From assembly GCA_023384595.1 (NCBI GenBank), contig JAHDVQ010000017.1, positions 4,480 to 40,442 of the forward strand: a stretch of 35,963 nt of DNA, written 5' to 3'. The notes beneath the pieces were generated by a model. The model was not told the DNA's origin, made no database searches, and saw only the letters and a program-made list of their open reading frames with translations. Below are positions 1 through 8,524 of this stretch, piece by piece. How positions within the stretch are numbered: the first letter of the stretch is position 1; each line of letters begins with the position of its first letter. The translations under genes and the position numbers were made by a program. The DNA comes from Vicinamibacteraceae bacterium (GTDB lineage: Bacteria; Acidobacteriota; Vicinamibacteria; Vicinamibacterales; JAFNAJ01).

Positions 1-1701
1 CAGCCGGGCCGCCACGGCGTCTGGCGTCGCCGCCGACGCCATCACCCCCTCGCGGACGAACGGCGTCAGGTTGTTCGGCTCGTTGAGCACGAGCGCCGGT
101 ACCCCGAGCGACAGGCCGTCGAGGGCCACCGTGGAGTTCACCGTCACGATGAGGGCGGCGACCGAGAGGAGGCCCGCCAGATCCAGGCCCGCCGGGGCGA
201 TGACGGCGTTCGGCAGGCCACGGGTCGCCTCGACGTAGGGCGCCGCCGTTTCCGCCGGGTGTGGCACCACCACGAGGCGCACCTCGGGCGTACGCAGCAG
301 GGCCTCGACGAGCACGGGCATCGCGGGCGCGGCCTGGGAGAACTTGGTCACGAGGACCGCGATGGCCTCGCCTGGCCCGGCGCCGAGTGCCGCACGCACG
401 CGAGCCCGGCTCCCGTCATCGGCGATGGCGACCCTGGCCGCGAGCGCGTCGCGTCCCGGGCTACCCGTCACGAGCAGGCTCTCGCCCGGGAAACGGCCGT
501 GGTCGACGAGGTGCGCCGCCGCGTAGCGATCGAAGAGCAGCGTCCTGGTCGGCCGTGGGAAGCCGCGATCGGCGGCGTTGGCCGGCGACGGCGCCATCTC
601 GTCGGGCTCGTGCAGGTAGTTCAGCCAGTGGCGGTAGATGAAGCCGTGCTGGAGGCCCGCGGTCGGGATGCCGCGCCGCCGCGCCTCGAGCACGAGCGCG
701 CGGCCCCATCCCCCCGCCTCGGCGTAGGTGATCGCCACCGCCGGGTCGAGGCGATCGAGCGCCGCGCCCGCTTCGTCCATGGCGCGCGCCGACCAGGGGA
801 ACTGCAGCCTCGTGACGCCGTCGAGCTCGGCGAACACGAGCGGCCACAGGTCCACGCCGTCCACCACCGCGTGCGCGCGGACCTCGTCGCTGCCGGCGAG
901 CGCGCGAAGGTTCGCGTCCCGCGCCTTCCACACGGCGAGCGACGGCGCGATCTCGTCCCGGCCGGCCAGCGCCTCGATCGGAACGAGACGCGCGGCGTGG
1001 CCCGGCCGCCACAACTCCCGCACGCCGTGCCACCACTGGCGCACGCGGAAGTTCGAGGCGGGGCCGAGCCCGACGAGCGTCGGCGCCGACGGCACCCGCG
1101 CGGCCAGCGCCTCGATGACCGGCCCGATGTAGCCCTCGTCGCCGGGATCCGAGGCGCTGCGGCGCCGCCAGAACGCGCTGTGCACGAAGGCGGCCACACC
1201 GCCCCGTGCCGGCGAGGCCTGCCCGTGCCAGCCTCGCGCGGCGCGCGCGCTCCAGGTGAGGAACTCGCCTTGCGCTCGCGCCAGCGGCCCCACAGTCCGT
1301 CCCGGCCGCAGCCGCGTGCCGCCTTCGACGGCGACGCCGCGTCGCGCGAGCGCCGCCTGCAGCACATACCGATCCGCCGGCGCGGCGTCGGCCTCGACGA
1401 TGACCTGTGCCGGCGCCTCGCGCGCGACGAGCGCGTCGATGGCCTCGAGTCGCTCGTGCCACATGAGCACGGCTTGCAGCTTGTGCAGGTACAGCTCGGC
1501 GAACCACCACAGCGAGTCGCCGCGATAGGTGAAGCGGTCGCGGAACGCCAGGCCGTCCAGCCGCAGGTGACGCACGCCCTTGATCCACCGGTTGGCGCGC
1601 TCGGCGGCGCGCTCGGCGGCCTCCGGTGACAGGAACGCCCCGAGCGAGACGTCGCGACGGGCGCCTCCGTGTGCGACCACGACCAGACGCGGCCACGCCA
1701 T
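1..1701 (-). CDS. GT-B-like surface carbohydrate protein, C-terminus cut by window edge
   Basis: This frame is open from an ATG at 1701 to the window edge (567 codons, no stop), which is why it is missing from the ORF track. The protein starts MAWPRLVVVAHGG. A 'GLQHGFIYRHW' motif lies near residues 349-359 and 'VTVNSTVALDGLSLGVPALVL' near 520-540. The QHG-type loop and the late 'xNST/S' plus 'GxPalvl' segment resemble the nucleotide-binding half of capsule-export and CDP-glycerol-glycerophosphotransferase-like GT-B enzymes; the family call is inference. It is the last visible gene of the glycan directon and starts 2 bases after the GT9 gene stop, so it is probably co-translated. Donor and acceptor cannot be told from sequence. 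The antisense ORFs over it are shadows. Confidence 0.75.
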   Translation of the reverse strand, partial: MAWPRLVVVAHGGARRDVSLGAFLSPEAAERAAERANRWIKGVRHLRLDGLAFRDRFTYRGDSLWWFAELYLHKLQAVLMWHERLEAIDALVAREAPAQVIVEADAAPADRYVLQAALARRGVAVEGGTRLRPGRTVGPLARAQGEFLTWSARAARGWHGQASPARGGVAAFVHSAFWRRRSASDPGDEGYIGPVIEALAARVPSAPTLVGLGPASNFRVRQWWHGVRELWRPGHAARLVPIEALAGRDEIAPSLAVWKARDANLRALAGSDEVRAHAVVDGVDLWPLVFAELDGVTRLQFPWSARAMDEAGAALDRLDPAVAITYAEAGGWGRALVLEARRRGIPTAGLQHGFIYRHWLNYLHEPDEMAPSPANAADRGFPRPTRTLLFDRYAAAHLVDHGRFPGESLLVTGSPGRDALAARVAIADDGSRARVRAALGAGPGEAIAVLVTKFSQAAPAMPVLVEALLRTPEVRLVVVPHPAETAAPYVEATRGLPNAVIAPAGLDLAGLLSVAALIVTVNSTVALDGLSLGVPALVLNEPNNLTPFVREGVMASAATPDAVAARL

Positions 1702-1703
1702 GG

Positions 1704-2957
1704 TCAGCCCGCGCCTCCGGCTGCCGCGCCGGGCCGCTCGCGACGGCCCGCGTCGCGTCCCGCGGCGGCGGCCTCCGACAGCACCTCGCGCGCGGCGTGG
1801 TAGACCATGTCGGAGGTGATCCCCTCGAGGCAGTCGGGCACGTGACCGCGGCAGCGTTCGGGCGGCAAGCGGATCTGGTTGCACGGCGCGCACCAGAGGT
1901 CGATGCGCACCACCCGCGTGAACGGGCCGCGCGGCGCGTAGCGTGCCGGCGCCGACGGTCCGAAGACCGCGACGGTCGGCGTCGCCATGGCCGCCGCCAG
2001 GTGCATCGGACCGGTGTCGCCGGTCACGTACAGCGACAGCCGCTCGAAGACCGCCGCAAGGCTCACGAGGTCGAGCGCTCCCGTGAGGTCGATGGTCGGG
2101 ATCCCGGCCGGAATCGCCGCGCGTGCCCGATCGACGAGCGGCCTGTCGCCCGAATCGCCGGTGAGCACGATCGTCGCGCCCAGCTCGGCGGCCAGCCGCG
2201 CGGCGGCCTCGCCGAAGCGCTCGGGGTGCCACTGCTTGATCTCGCGCCCGCCGCTCGTGTGCAGCCCGATGAGCGGCCGGCCTGCGGGTGCCGAGACCAG
2301 CGCCGCCGCGGCGGCGTCGCGGGCGGCGTCCGGCAGCACCAGGCGGGCCTCGGCGCCGCTCCGCCGTGCCGGCGCCGGCGCCCCGATGGCCCGTGCGAGC
2401 GTCTCGACGAGCGCGTACGTCGTCTCCGCCGTGTGCGCCTCGGGGTCGAACGGCCCCCTGATGGTGAGCAGCGGGCCGCCGCCGGCCTGCGCGAACCCCG
2501 CGCGCACGGGCACCCGCGCCAGCCCGAGCAGCATGTTCGACCGGATGTCGCCCTCGAAGTTGATCGCGAGATCGTACTCGCGCCGCCGCCACTCGAGGGC
2601 CCGGCCGACGAGCTCGTTCGTCGTCGCGCCGCGCTGGCCGCGGGCGAGCCAGGGCACGTCGAGCGTCTCGACCCGCGTCACGCCGGGCACGAGCCTGGCC
2701 AGATCTGCGTTCCAGCTTCCGACGACGAGATCGAGGCTGGCCCGGGGAAGGATGTCCCGCACGGCCGCGATGGCGTCGAGCGTCATCACGAGATCGCCGA
2801 TGCGCTCGAGGCGCAGCAGCAGCACGCGCTGTGGCGGAAACTTCACCGGGCGCGCCGGCAGGAGCCGGGCGCCGAGCACGGCCGCGCGGAGGCCGAGGTC
2901 GGCGAGGCCGACGAGCCGCCGCTCGCGCGGGTCGTAGATATGCAGGTAATCGAACAC
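1704..2957 (-). CDS. Glycosyltransferase family 9 (heptosyltransferase-like)
   Basis: A protein of 417 aa starting at GTG. After a 45-residue leader comes the GT9 start 'VLLLRLERIGDLVMTLDAIAAVR'. The second Rossmann half has 'LIGLHTSGGREIKQWHPERF' and 'LYVTGDTGPMHLAAAMATPTVAVFGPSAP', the nucleotide-sugar-binding signature of WaaC/WaaF/WaaQ-type enzymes. Four cysteines in 'CAPCNQ...CRGHVPDC' match a pattern seen in many GT9 proteins. Family members transfer heptose or other sugars to LPS core on the cytoplasmic membrane face; the actual sugar here is unknown. It lies between a GT-C membrane protein (32-base gap) and the truncated GT-B-like gene (2-base gap). The family call is firm, but I would not name it waaF. 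Confidence 0.9.
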   Translation of the reverse strand: MFDYLHIYDPRERRLVGLADLGLRAAVLGARLLPARPVKFPPQRVLLLRLERIGDLVMTLDAIAAVRDILPRASLDLVVGSWNADLARLVPGVTRVETLDVPWLARGQRGATTNELVGRALEWRRREYDLAINFEGDIRSNMLLGLARVPVRAGFAQAGGGPLLTIRGPFDPEAHTAETTYALVETLARAIGAPAPARRSGAEARLVLPDAARDAAAAALVSAPAGRPLIGLHTSGGREIKQWHPERFGEAAARLAAELGATIVLTGDSGDRPLVDRARAAIPAGIPTIDLTGALDLVSLAAVFERLSLYVTGDTGPMHLAAAMATPTVAVFGPSAPARYAPRGPFTRVVRIDLWCAPCNQIRLPPERCRGHVPDCLEGITSDMVYHAAREVLSEAAAAGRDAGRRERPGAAAGGAG

Positions 2958-2989
2958 TCAGGCGACCGTTTCGCTCGCTCGGGACACTA

Positions 2990-5491
2990 TTACCGCACCT
3001 CGACGCGGAAGACCATCACGCCGAGGTCGCGCGCGTCGGCGGCGCCGGAGAGCTGCAGCGGGTTCCAGGTGGGGGTGTCGATGCGCAGGCGGCCGGGCGC
3101 CTCCGATTCGGCGAGGGCCGCGACGAGGTCGGCGGGCATGGCGAACTCGTGCGTGCTGCGGTTCGGGCCGAGCGTGACGGCGCCGAGGACGCGGCCGTCG
3201 ATCGACACCGTCACAACGGGGACGGGCGCGTTGGCCGGTCTCGCCCCGCCCGCCATGGTGAGCGCGATCGCGCGCGCCGTTGGCGTGATGCCCGTCACGG
3301 CCACATATGAGACGTCGCGCGTCCAGCGGAACGGCGAGCCGTCGGCAAAGCGCTCCTTCGCATGGAAGCGCACCACGTGCAGGTCGTCGCCCTCGCCGAG
3401 GCTGAGCCGCAGGGGCGCCACCTCGCCTCCCGTACCGGCCACGAACCGGTAGAGGCCGAAGTCGAACTCCTTCTGCCTCACGCCCCTCGGATACGCGTTC
3501 CACCGCGACTCGTACTCCGGCACCTGGAAGCGCTCGCTCGCCACCGGCTCGACGCGCAGCCGCCGCGACAGCAGGTCCGTGCCGCCTCCGCCGAGGAAGA
3601 AGACCCGCTCGTAGGTGGCGGCCGCGGTGTCGAGAAAGGCCGCGAACGCCGCGCGATCGGGCGCGGGCGAGGCGAGGACGAGCGCCGGCCTCGCGTAGAT
3701 GTAGTTGAGCGGCAGGGCGAGCACGTGCGCATCCGACGCGTTCCGCGACTCGACGATGACGAGGTCGCGCTCGGTGAAGCGTCCGGCGAGCCGTTCGAGC
3801 CGTGGGATGATGCCGGCGTACTCGACGTGCGCGAACACGGGCGCCGAAGCCTGCCAGAACTGAACCCCGATTGGCGCGACGAGCACGAAGAGCAGCAGCG
3901 CCCTCGCTGCCGCGGGAGGCCCGCCCGCCGGTGCGGCCTCCCCGCGCCGCGCGGCCGTCTCGACGACCCACGCGACGCCCGCCACGGCGAGCAGCAGCGC
4001 GGCCGGCAGGATGACGGCCAGGAAACGGCGCGCCGCCCAGAAGTGCTCCGGCACGATCCGGATCTTGTAGAAGAAGAAGACCGCGTAGACGGCCACCGTC
4101 AGGAACCAGGCGGGCGCGCGCCAGAACGTGCCGCGCACGCGCACGAGGAGCCCCGCCACGGCGAGCGCCACGACCGGCGGCGTCACATACCAGCCGAAGC
4201 TCCTGAGCGCCATCGCATCGTGCGCGGCGAGCTTGCCGGCCGGCTCGCGGAAGAACCAGGCGTAGACGGCGAGCAGGGCGAGCACGGCGCCGAGCGCGAT
4301 CGGCCCCCACCGCACGAGCGGCTCCCGCGCGGCGCGAAGGCCCCACGCGGCCAGCGCGAGCGCGAAGCACCCGAGCACGGCCAGAGCGACGGTCGCCGGA
4401 TTGAGGTGCGCCGCCCACACGAGCGGGAGCGCGATGTAGGCGCGCATGACGGTGAGCAGGTAGACGGCGGTGACGGCGAGGCCGGCCGCGAGCGTCGCGT
4501 AGAAGCGCCAGCCAGGGCCGCGTCCCGTCAGCCACCCGGCCGCGATGCCGGCGCCGGCAGCGCCGAGCGCGAGCACCGTGTCGATGCGCAGCAGGAGCAG
4601 CATCGAGAGCAGGAGTCCCGCGACCACCGCGAAGTAGCGATCCTCCTCCGTCGTCGCGCGCGCCAGGGCGAGCAGACCCGCCCAGAGCAGTGTCAGCATC
4701 GCGACCTCGGCGTTGGGATACCGGGCAAACCACGCGAGGACGACGTTCACGGCGAGCAGGGCCGCGGCGGCCGCCGCCACTGGACGCCCGAAGAGCCGCG
4801 CGCCGACGAAGTAGGTGGCGAGCACGCCGAGGATGGCCCAGGCGCCGACGGTCTGCCGGGCCCCTGAGAGCCCGTTCACGCCGTAGCCGAGGGCCATCGA
4901 CGCGGGGAAGAGATGCGGGAACTGCGGCACGACGGCCGGCGCGCCGGCCTCGCGCACGAAGAAGCCCATGAACCGCAGGCTGTGGTACTCGGCCTGTCCG
5001 TAGGGCGGAAAGAACAGGTCGGCGAGCGCCGCCGGCACCGCGCCCACGACGGGGTCGTCGACGACGAGCGCCCCGCGCTGCGCGATCTGGATGCCCTCGT
5101 TGACGTAGACACCGGGATCCTTGCCGCCGACCACGAACTCGGACGCAGGGAAGTAGAGCCAGAGCCCGGCGGCGACGAGGGCGAGCGGCACCGCGTCGGC
5201 CGGACGCCAGGGGCGCGCGGCGGCGCCGAGGCGAAGGCGGCCGCGGGCGCCGGCAGCCACGAGCGCGCAGAGCGCGGCGTTCAGCACGAGCAGCCGCTCG
5301 AGACGGTACTGGCCGAGCGCGGCGAGCACGAGCACCCCGGCGAGGGAACACGCCAGGCTCGTCACCACCGCCCAGAACAGGCGCTCGCCGGCGTCGAGCC
5401 CCGCGCGGCGATCACGCCCGCCCCACGGTGCGCGGAACGCGAGCGCGCCGGGCAGGTACGCGATGAGCAGCAGCGCGAGCGCCCTGACCAT
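2990..5491 (-). CDS. Large multi-pass GT-C-like membrane protein with C-terminal soluble domain
   Basis: A protein of 833 aa with a hydrophobic N-terminus ('ALALLLIAYLPGALAF') and many membrane segments up to about residue 550, followed by roughly 280 mostly soluble residues. An acidic motif after an early membrane segment, 'GGKDPGVYVNEGIQIAQRGAL', and the neighbouring 'FPASMALGYGVNGLSG' resemble the first extracytoplasmic loop of GT39/GT83-type transferases, where an Asp is catalytic. That would make it a polyprenyl-phosphate-sugar-dependent transferase acting on the periplasmic side. This is inference: similarity is at the level of topology plus one motif. Its ATG directly abuts the aminotransferase stop. 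The competing 797-aa ORF in another frame is Arg-rich and has no membrane pattern, so it is a shadow. Confidence 0.85.
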   Translation of the reverse strand: MVRALALLLIAYLPGALAFRAPWGGRDRRAGLDAGERLFWAVVTSLACSLAGVLVLAALGQYRLERLLVLNAALCALVAAGARGRLRLGAAARPWRPADAVPLALVAAGLWLYFPASEFVVGGKDPGVYVNEGIQIAQRGALVVDDPVVGAVPAALADLFFPPYGQAEYHSLRFMGFFVREAGAPAVVPQFPHLFPASMALGYGVNGLSGARQTVGAWAILGVLATYFVGARLFGRPVAAAAAALLAVNVVLAWFARYPNAEVAMLTLLWAGLLALARATTEEDRYFAVVAGLLLSMLLLLRIDTVLALGAAGAGIAAGWLTGRGPGWRFYATLAAGLAVTAVYLLTVMRAYIALPLVWAAHLNPATVALAVLGCFALALAAWGLRAAREPLVRWGPIALGAVLALLAVYAWFFREPAGKLAAHDAMALRSFGWYVTPPVVALAVAGLLVRVRGTFWRAPAWFLTVAVYAVFFFYKIRIVPEHFWAARRFLAVILPAALLLAVAGVAWVVETAARRGEAAPAGGPPAAARALLLFVLVAPIGVQFWQASAPVFAHVEYAGIIPRLERLAGRFTERDLVIVESRNASDAHVLALPLNYIYARPALVLASPAPDRAAFAAFLDTAAATYERVFFLGGGGTDLLSRRLRVEPVASERFQVPEYESRWNAYPRGVRQKEFDFGLYRFVAGTGGEVAPLRLSLGEGDDLHVVRFHAKERFADGSPFRWTRDVSYVAVTGITPTARAIALTMAGGARPANAPVPVVTVSIDGRVLGAVTLGPNRSTHEFAMPADLVAALAESEAPGRLRIDTPTWNPLQLSGAADARDLGVMVFRVEVR

Positions 5492-6616
5492 TCAGCCTCT
5501 CGGATCGGGGGCCACCGCCATCCTCGGCTGGAAGCGCCGGAGCGTCTCGCCGACCAGCGCGGGCACGTCCGCGGCGAGCGAGGGATAGAGGGGCAGCGAG
5601 ACGAGCTCGCGGCAGATGCGATCGGCCACGGGGCAGGCCGCGGGCGTCTCGGTGGCAAGGGCGGGTTGCCTGGGAATGGGCACCGGATAGTGTATGAGCG
5701 TTTCGATGCCGGCGCCGGAGAGGTGCGCCTGCAGGCGCTCGCGTTCGAGCGACAGCACGGGGAACAGATGGTAGACGTGGCCGGCGTCGCACTCCGGCGG
5801 CACCGTCAGGGGGCATCCCGCAAGCGCGGCGCGATAGCTCGCGGCGAGCTTCCGCCTCTTGGCCGTCCACGCGGCCAGCAGCGGGAGGCGTTCGCGGAGC
5901 ACGGCCGCCTGAATCTCGTCGAGCCGCGTGTTCACGCCGAACTCGTCGTGGTGGTAGCGCGTCCGCTGCCCGCCGTTCCGCAGGCGCTTCACGCGATCGG
6001 CCAGCGCGCCATCGTCGGTGACGACGGCGCCGCCGTCGCCGAGCGCGCCGAGGTTCTTGGTCGGGTAGAACGAGAAGGCGGCGGCGACACCAAAGGTGCC
6101 GACGGGCCGTCCGCCGCACGTCGCGAGGTGCGCCTGGCAGGCGTCCTCGACGAGCGCCAGGCCGTGCCGCTCCGCGATGGCCGACAGGGCCGGCATGTCG
6201 GCGGCCTGCCCGTACAGGTGCACGGGGAGGATGGCACGCGTCCTGGGAGTGATCGCGGCCTCGACCGCGGCCGGGTCGAGCGTGAGTCGCGTCCCGTCGA
6301 GGTCGGCGAAGACCGGCCGCGCGCCCGCCATCATCACGGCGAGGGCCGAGTAGGCGGCCGACAGGGGGCTGGTGATGACCTCGTCGCCCGCGCCGATGCC
6401 GAGGGCGCGGAAGACGAGCGCCAGCGCGTCGGTGCCCGTGCCGACGCCGACGGCGTGGCGAGTGCCGCAGGCCGAGGCCCACTCGTGCTCGAAGGCGTCC
6501 ACCTCGGGGCCGAGCACGAACCAGCCGCGGTCGATGACGCGCGCGATGGCGCGGTCGATCGCCGCGCGGTCCTCGCGGGGATGCAGGTCGTTGAACGGAA
6601 TCTTGTGGAGTGTCAC
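5492..6616 (-). CDS. DegT/DnrJ/EryC1 family sugar aminotransferase
   Basis: A 374-aa PLP enzyme that transaminates an NDP-keto-sugar to an amino sugar. The PLP lysine is K187 in 'SFYPTKNLGALGDGG' and the ring-contacting Asp is D158 in 'LVEDACQAH'. The N-terminus 'IPFNDLHPRE' and the segment 'GTGTDALALVFRALGIGAGDEVITSP' are typical for the family. The ORF track begins at 6802, but GTG at 6616 makes a 4-base GTGA overlap with the upstream epimerase stop and gives the usual family length, so I chose it. Its partner is probably the epimerase/dehydratase just upstream, which could supply the keto sugar. The exact product (for example a 3- or 4-amino sugar) cannot be read from sequence. Confidence 0.93.
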   Translation of the reverse strand: MTLHKIPFNDLHPREDRAAIDRAIARVIDRGWFVLGPEVDAFEHEWASACGTRHAVGVGTGTDALALVFRALGIGAGDEVITSPLSAAYSALAVMMAGARPVFADLDGTRLTLDPAAVEAAITPRTRAILPVHLYGQAADMPALSAIAERHGLALVEDACQAHLATCGGRPVGTFGVAAAFSFYPTKNLGALGDGGAVVTDDGALADRVKRLRNGGQRTRYHHDEFGVNTRLDEIQAAVLRERLPLLAAWTAKRRKLAASYRAALAGCPLTVPPECDAGHVYHLFPVLSLERERLQAHLSGAGIETLIHYPVPIPRQPALATETPAACPVADRICRELVSLPLYPSLAADVPALVGETLRRFQPRMAVAPDPRG

Positions 6617-7641
6617 TGTGGTGGCGCCGTGGCGGGCGCGGTCTCGTCGAGATATCGCGCGAGGTGCTCGCGGTAGTAGGCGAGCGTGCGGCCGAACCCC
6701 TCGCGCAGCCCCACGCGCGGCTGCCAGCCGGTGGCGGCGCGGAACTTCGACGAATCGGAGTAGAAGCTGCCGATGTCGATGGCCTTCTTCTCGGCGGGCC
6801 ACTCGACGAAGCGGATGCGGCCGCTGCCGGCCATCTCGACGAGCATGGCGACCAGGTCGCGGTGCGAGACCGGTTCGTCGCCGCCGACGTTGAAGACCTC
6901 GCCGTTGGTGGCCTCGGACGCGCCGGCGAGGAGGAACGCCTCGGCCGCATCGTCCACGTAGACGAAGTCACGCATCTGCGAGCCGTCGCCGAAGATCTCG
7001 ACCTCGCGATCCTCGATGACGAGGCGGATGAACCAACCGATGAAGCCCTGGCGGTTGTGGCGCACGAGCTGACGCGGGCCGTAGACGTTCGTCAGGCGCA
7101 GCGAGCACCCGCGCACGCCGAACACGTTGTTGTAGACGAGGTGATAGTACTCGCCGGCCACCTTGTTGATGCCGTTCACGTCGGTCGGCCGCACGAGGTG
7201 CCGCTCGTCGACGGGGAGGTAGTCGGGCTTGCCGTACACCTGCCGCGTGCCCGCGTAGACGACCTTCGCGCGCGCGTTGAACCGCCGGCACGCCTCGAGG
7301 ATCGTGAGCTGGCTGCGGCAGTTGATCTCGAGGTCGGTGAAGGGGTCGCGCATCGAGTCGATGTGGCTCACCTGGCCCGCGAGGCTGAAGACGACCTCGC
7401 GGTCGCGCACGAGGTAGTCCATCGTGCTCTGCTGGCGGACGTCGGCGATGTTGACGCGGACGCGGTCCTCGATGCCCGCGATGTTGAAGAGGTGGCCGCC
7501 GTAGTCGGGGATGAGCGAGTCGACGAGGAGGACGTCGGCGCCGAGGTCCACGAGGCGCCGGGCGAGGTTGCTGCCGATGAAACCGAGACCGCCCGTGACC
7601 ATCACGCGGCGCCCCCGGTAGAACGCGGCGAGGTCCGTCAT
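6613..7641 (-). CDS. NAD-dependent epimerase/dehydratase (extended SDR) with Asn in place of catalytic Tyr
   Basis: A 342-aa extended short-chain dehydrogenase. The NAD-binding glycine motif is 'VTGGLGFIGSNLA' (residues 15-27), and the later 'SLRLTNVYGPRQ' and 'DFVYVDDAAEAFLLA' are typical of nucleotide-sugar epimerases and dehydratases. The active-site YxxxK is replaced by N156-G-I-N-K160 ('PTDVNGINKVAGEYY'), confirmed on the raw sequence. I recall similar 'DVNGINK' proteins as a recurring subfamily, so this is unlikely to be a sequencing error; its chemistry may differ. The track ORF starts at 8592, but ATG 7641 overlaps the upstream GT2 stop as ATGA and places the glycine motif near the N-terminus. 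Confidence 0.92.
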   Translation of the reverse strand: MTDLAAFYRGRRVMVTGGLGFIGSNLARRLVDLGADVLLVDSLIPDYGGHLFNIAGIEDRVRVNIADVRQQSTMDYLVRDREVVFSLAGQVSHIDSMRDPFTDLEINCRSQLTILEACRRFNARAKVVYAGTRQVYGKPDYLPVDERHLVRPTDVNGINKVAGEYYHLVYNNVFGVRGCSLRLTNVYGPRQLVRHNRQGFIGWFIRLVIEDREVEIFGDGSQMRDFVYVDDAAEAFLLAGASEATNGEVFNVGGDEPVSHRDLVAMLVEMAGSGRIRFVEWPAEKKAIDIGSFYSDSSKFRAATGWQPRVGLREGFGRTLAYYREHLARYLDETAPATAPPQ

Positions 7642-8510
7642 GACGCCGGCGGCTCCCCGCGGCGTGCCCCCGCCCCCACCGGCTGCTCCTCGTGCGGGGG
7701 GGCGGCCGCGCGTCCGGCCGCGCCCGGCACGATCTCGGCCGAAGGCGGCGCAGCGGCCCGCCCCGGCGCGGCGTCCGTCCGCCGCCGCACCACCAGCTCC
7801 ATCCAGAGGCTCAGGACGTCCAGGCCGGTCTTGACGATGCGCCGGACGTTGAAGAACTGCGATTTCCCGTACGCCCGGTGGAAATGGTGGACCGGCACCT
7901 CCGCGAGGCGGAAGCCGCCGTCGTGGATCTTCTTCATCAGCTCGAGGCAGATGACGCCGCTCGACTTGGTGAGCACGATCCGGTCGAAGATCGACCGCCG
8001 CATCAGCCGGAAGTCGCAGTCCACGTCGCGCATCTTCAGCCCGAAGAGCGTCTTCACCGTGTGGTGATACAGCCGGCCGATCACGATGCGGTGCAGCGGG
8101 TCGGATCGGCTGATCTTGTAACCGTTGACGATGTCGACGTCGTCGTCCATGCGCTCCCAGAGGAGCGCCATCTCCGTCGGGTCGTACTGCGCGTCGCCGT
8201 CGGTGTAGAAGATGAACTCCTTCGAGGCCCGCTCGAAGCCGCTGCGCAGCGCGCCGCCGTAGCCCCGGTTCACCCGATGGTGCACGATCTTCACCTCGGG
8301 GTAGACGCGCGCCAGCTCGTCGAGCAGCTGCGGCGTCTGGTCGCGGCTGCCGTCGTTGATGACGATGACCTCGTGATCGGGCGTGAGCGTGCGCGCGGTC
8401 AGCAGGGCGCTCACCACCATGCTGGCGATGGTCCCGCTGTCGTTGTAGGCGGGAAAGAACACGGTGAGGCCGGGCGGCCGGGGGGAGCCTTTCGGCGGCA
8501 TGGCAAACAC
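7638..8510 (-). CDS. Glycosyltransferase family 2
   Basis: A protein of 290 aa if it starts at GTG 8510, or 287 aa if it starts at ATG 8501, which is equally plausible. The GT-A fold shows in 'LTVFFPAYNDSGTIASMV', 'VIVINDGSRDQT' and the metal-binding 'FYTDGDAQYDP'. 'DVDCDFRLMRR' and 'EVPVHHFHRAYGKS' follow the pattern of DPM/ArnC-like enzymes that load a sugar onto a lipid phosphate. Unlike the two GT2 proteins encoded at 11819-13652 it has no clear C-terminal membrane pair; the tail is Ala/Pro-rich and probably disordered. It is separated by a few bases from the upstream GT4 gene and overlaps the epimerase gene by ATGA. Substrate unknown. Confidence 0.92.
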   Translation of the reverse strand: MFAMPPKGSPRPPGLTVFFPAYNDSGTIASMVVSALLTARTLTPDHEVIVINDGSRDQTPQLLDELARVYPEVKIVHHRVNRGYGGALRSGFERASKEFIFYTDGDAQYDPTEMALLWERMDDDVDIVNGYKISRSDPLHRIVIGRLYHHTVKTLFGLKMRDVDCDFRLMRRSIFDRIVLTKSSGVICLELMKKIHDGGFRLAEVPVHHFHRAYGKSQFFNVRRIVKTGLDVLSLWMELVVRRRTDAAPGRAAAPPSAEIVPGAAGRAAAPPHEEQPVGAGARRGEPPAS

Positions 8511-8518
8511 CGAAGCGT

Positions 8519-8524
8519 ACTATA
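8519..8524 (-). promoter_or_regulatory. Possible internal -10 element (TATAGT)
   Basis: On the minus strand TATAGT matches the sigma-70 -10 consensus at five of six bases. It lies 18 bases before ATG 8501 and overlaps the stop codon of the upstream GT4 gene. No convincing -35 element is found, so an internal promoter for the distal half of the directon is only a possibility. Confidence 0.22.

Noticed and set aside
3362-6676. Long plus-strand ORFs (501 and 587 aa) over the minus-strand membrane protein and aminotransferase genes
   Set aside because: Arg/Glu/His-rich shadows without motifs; the minus-strand frames encode recognisable proteins.
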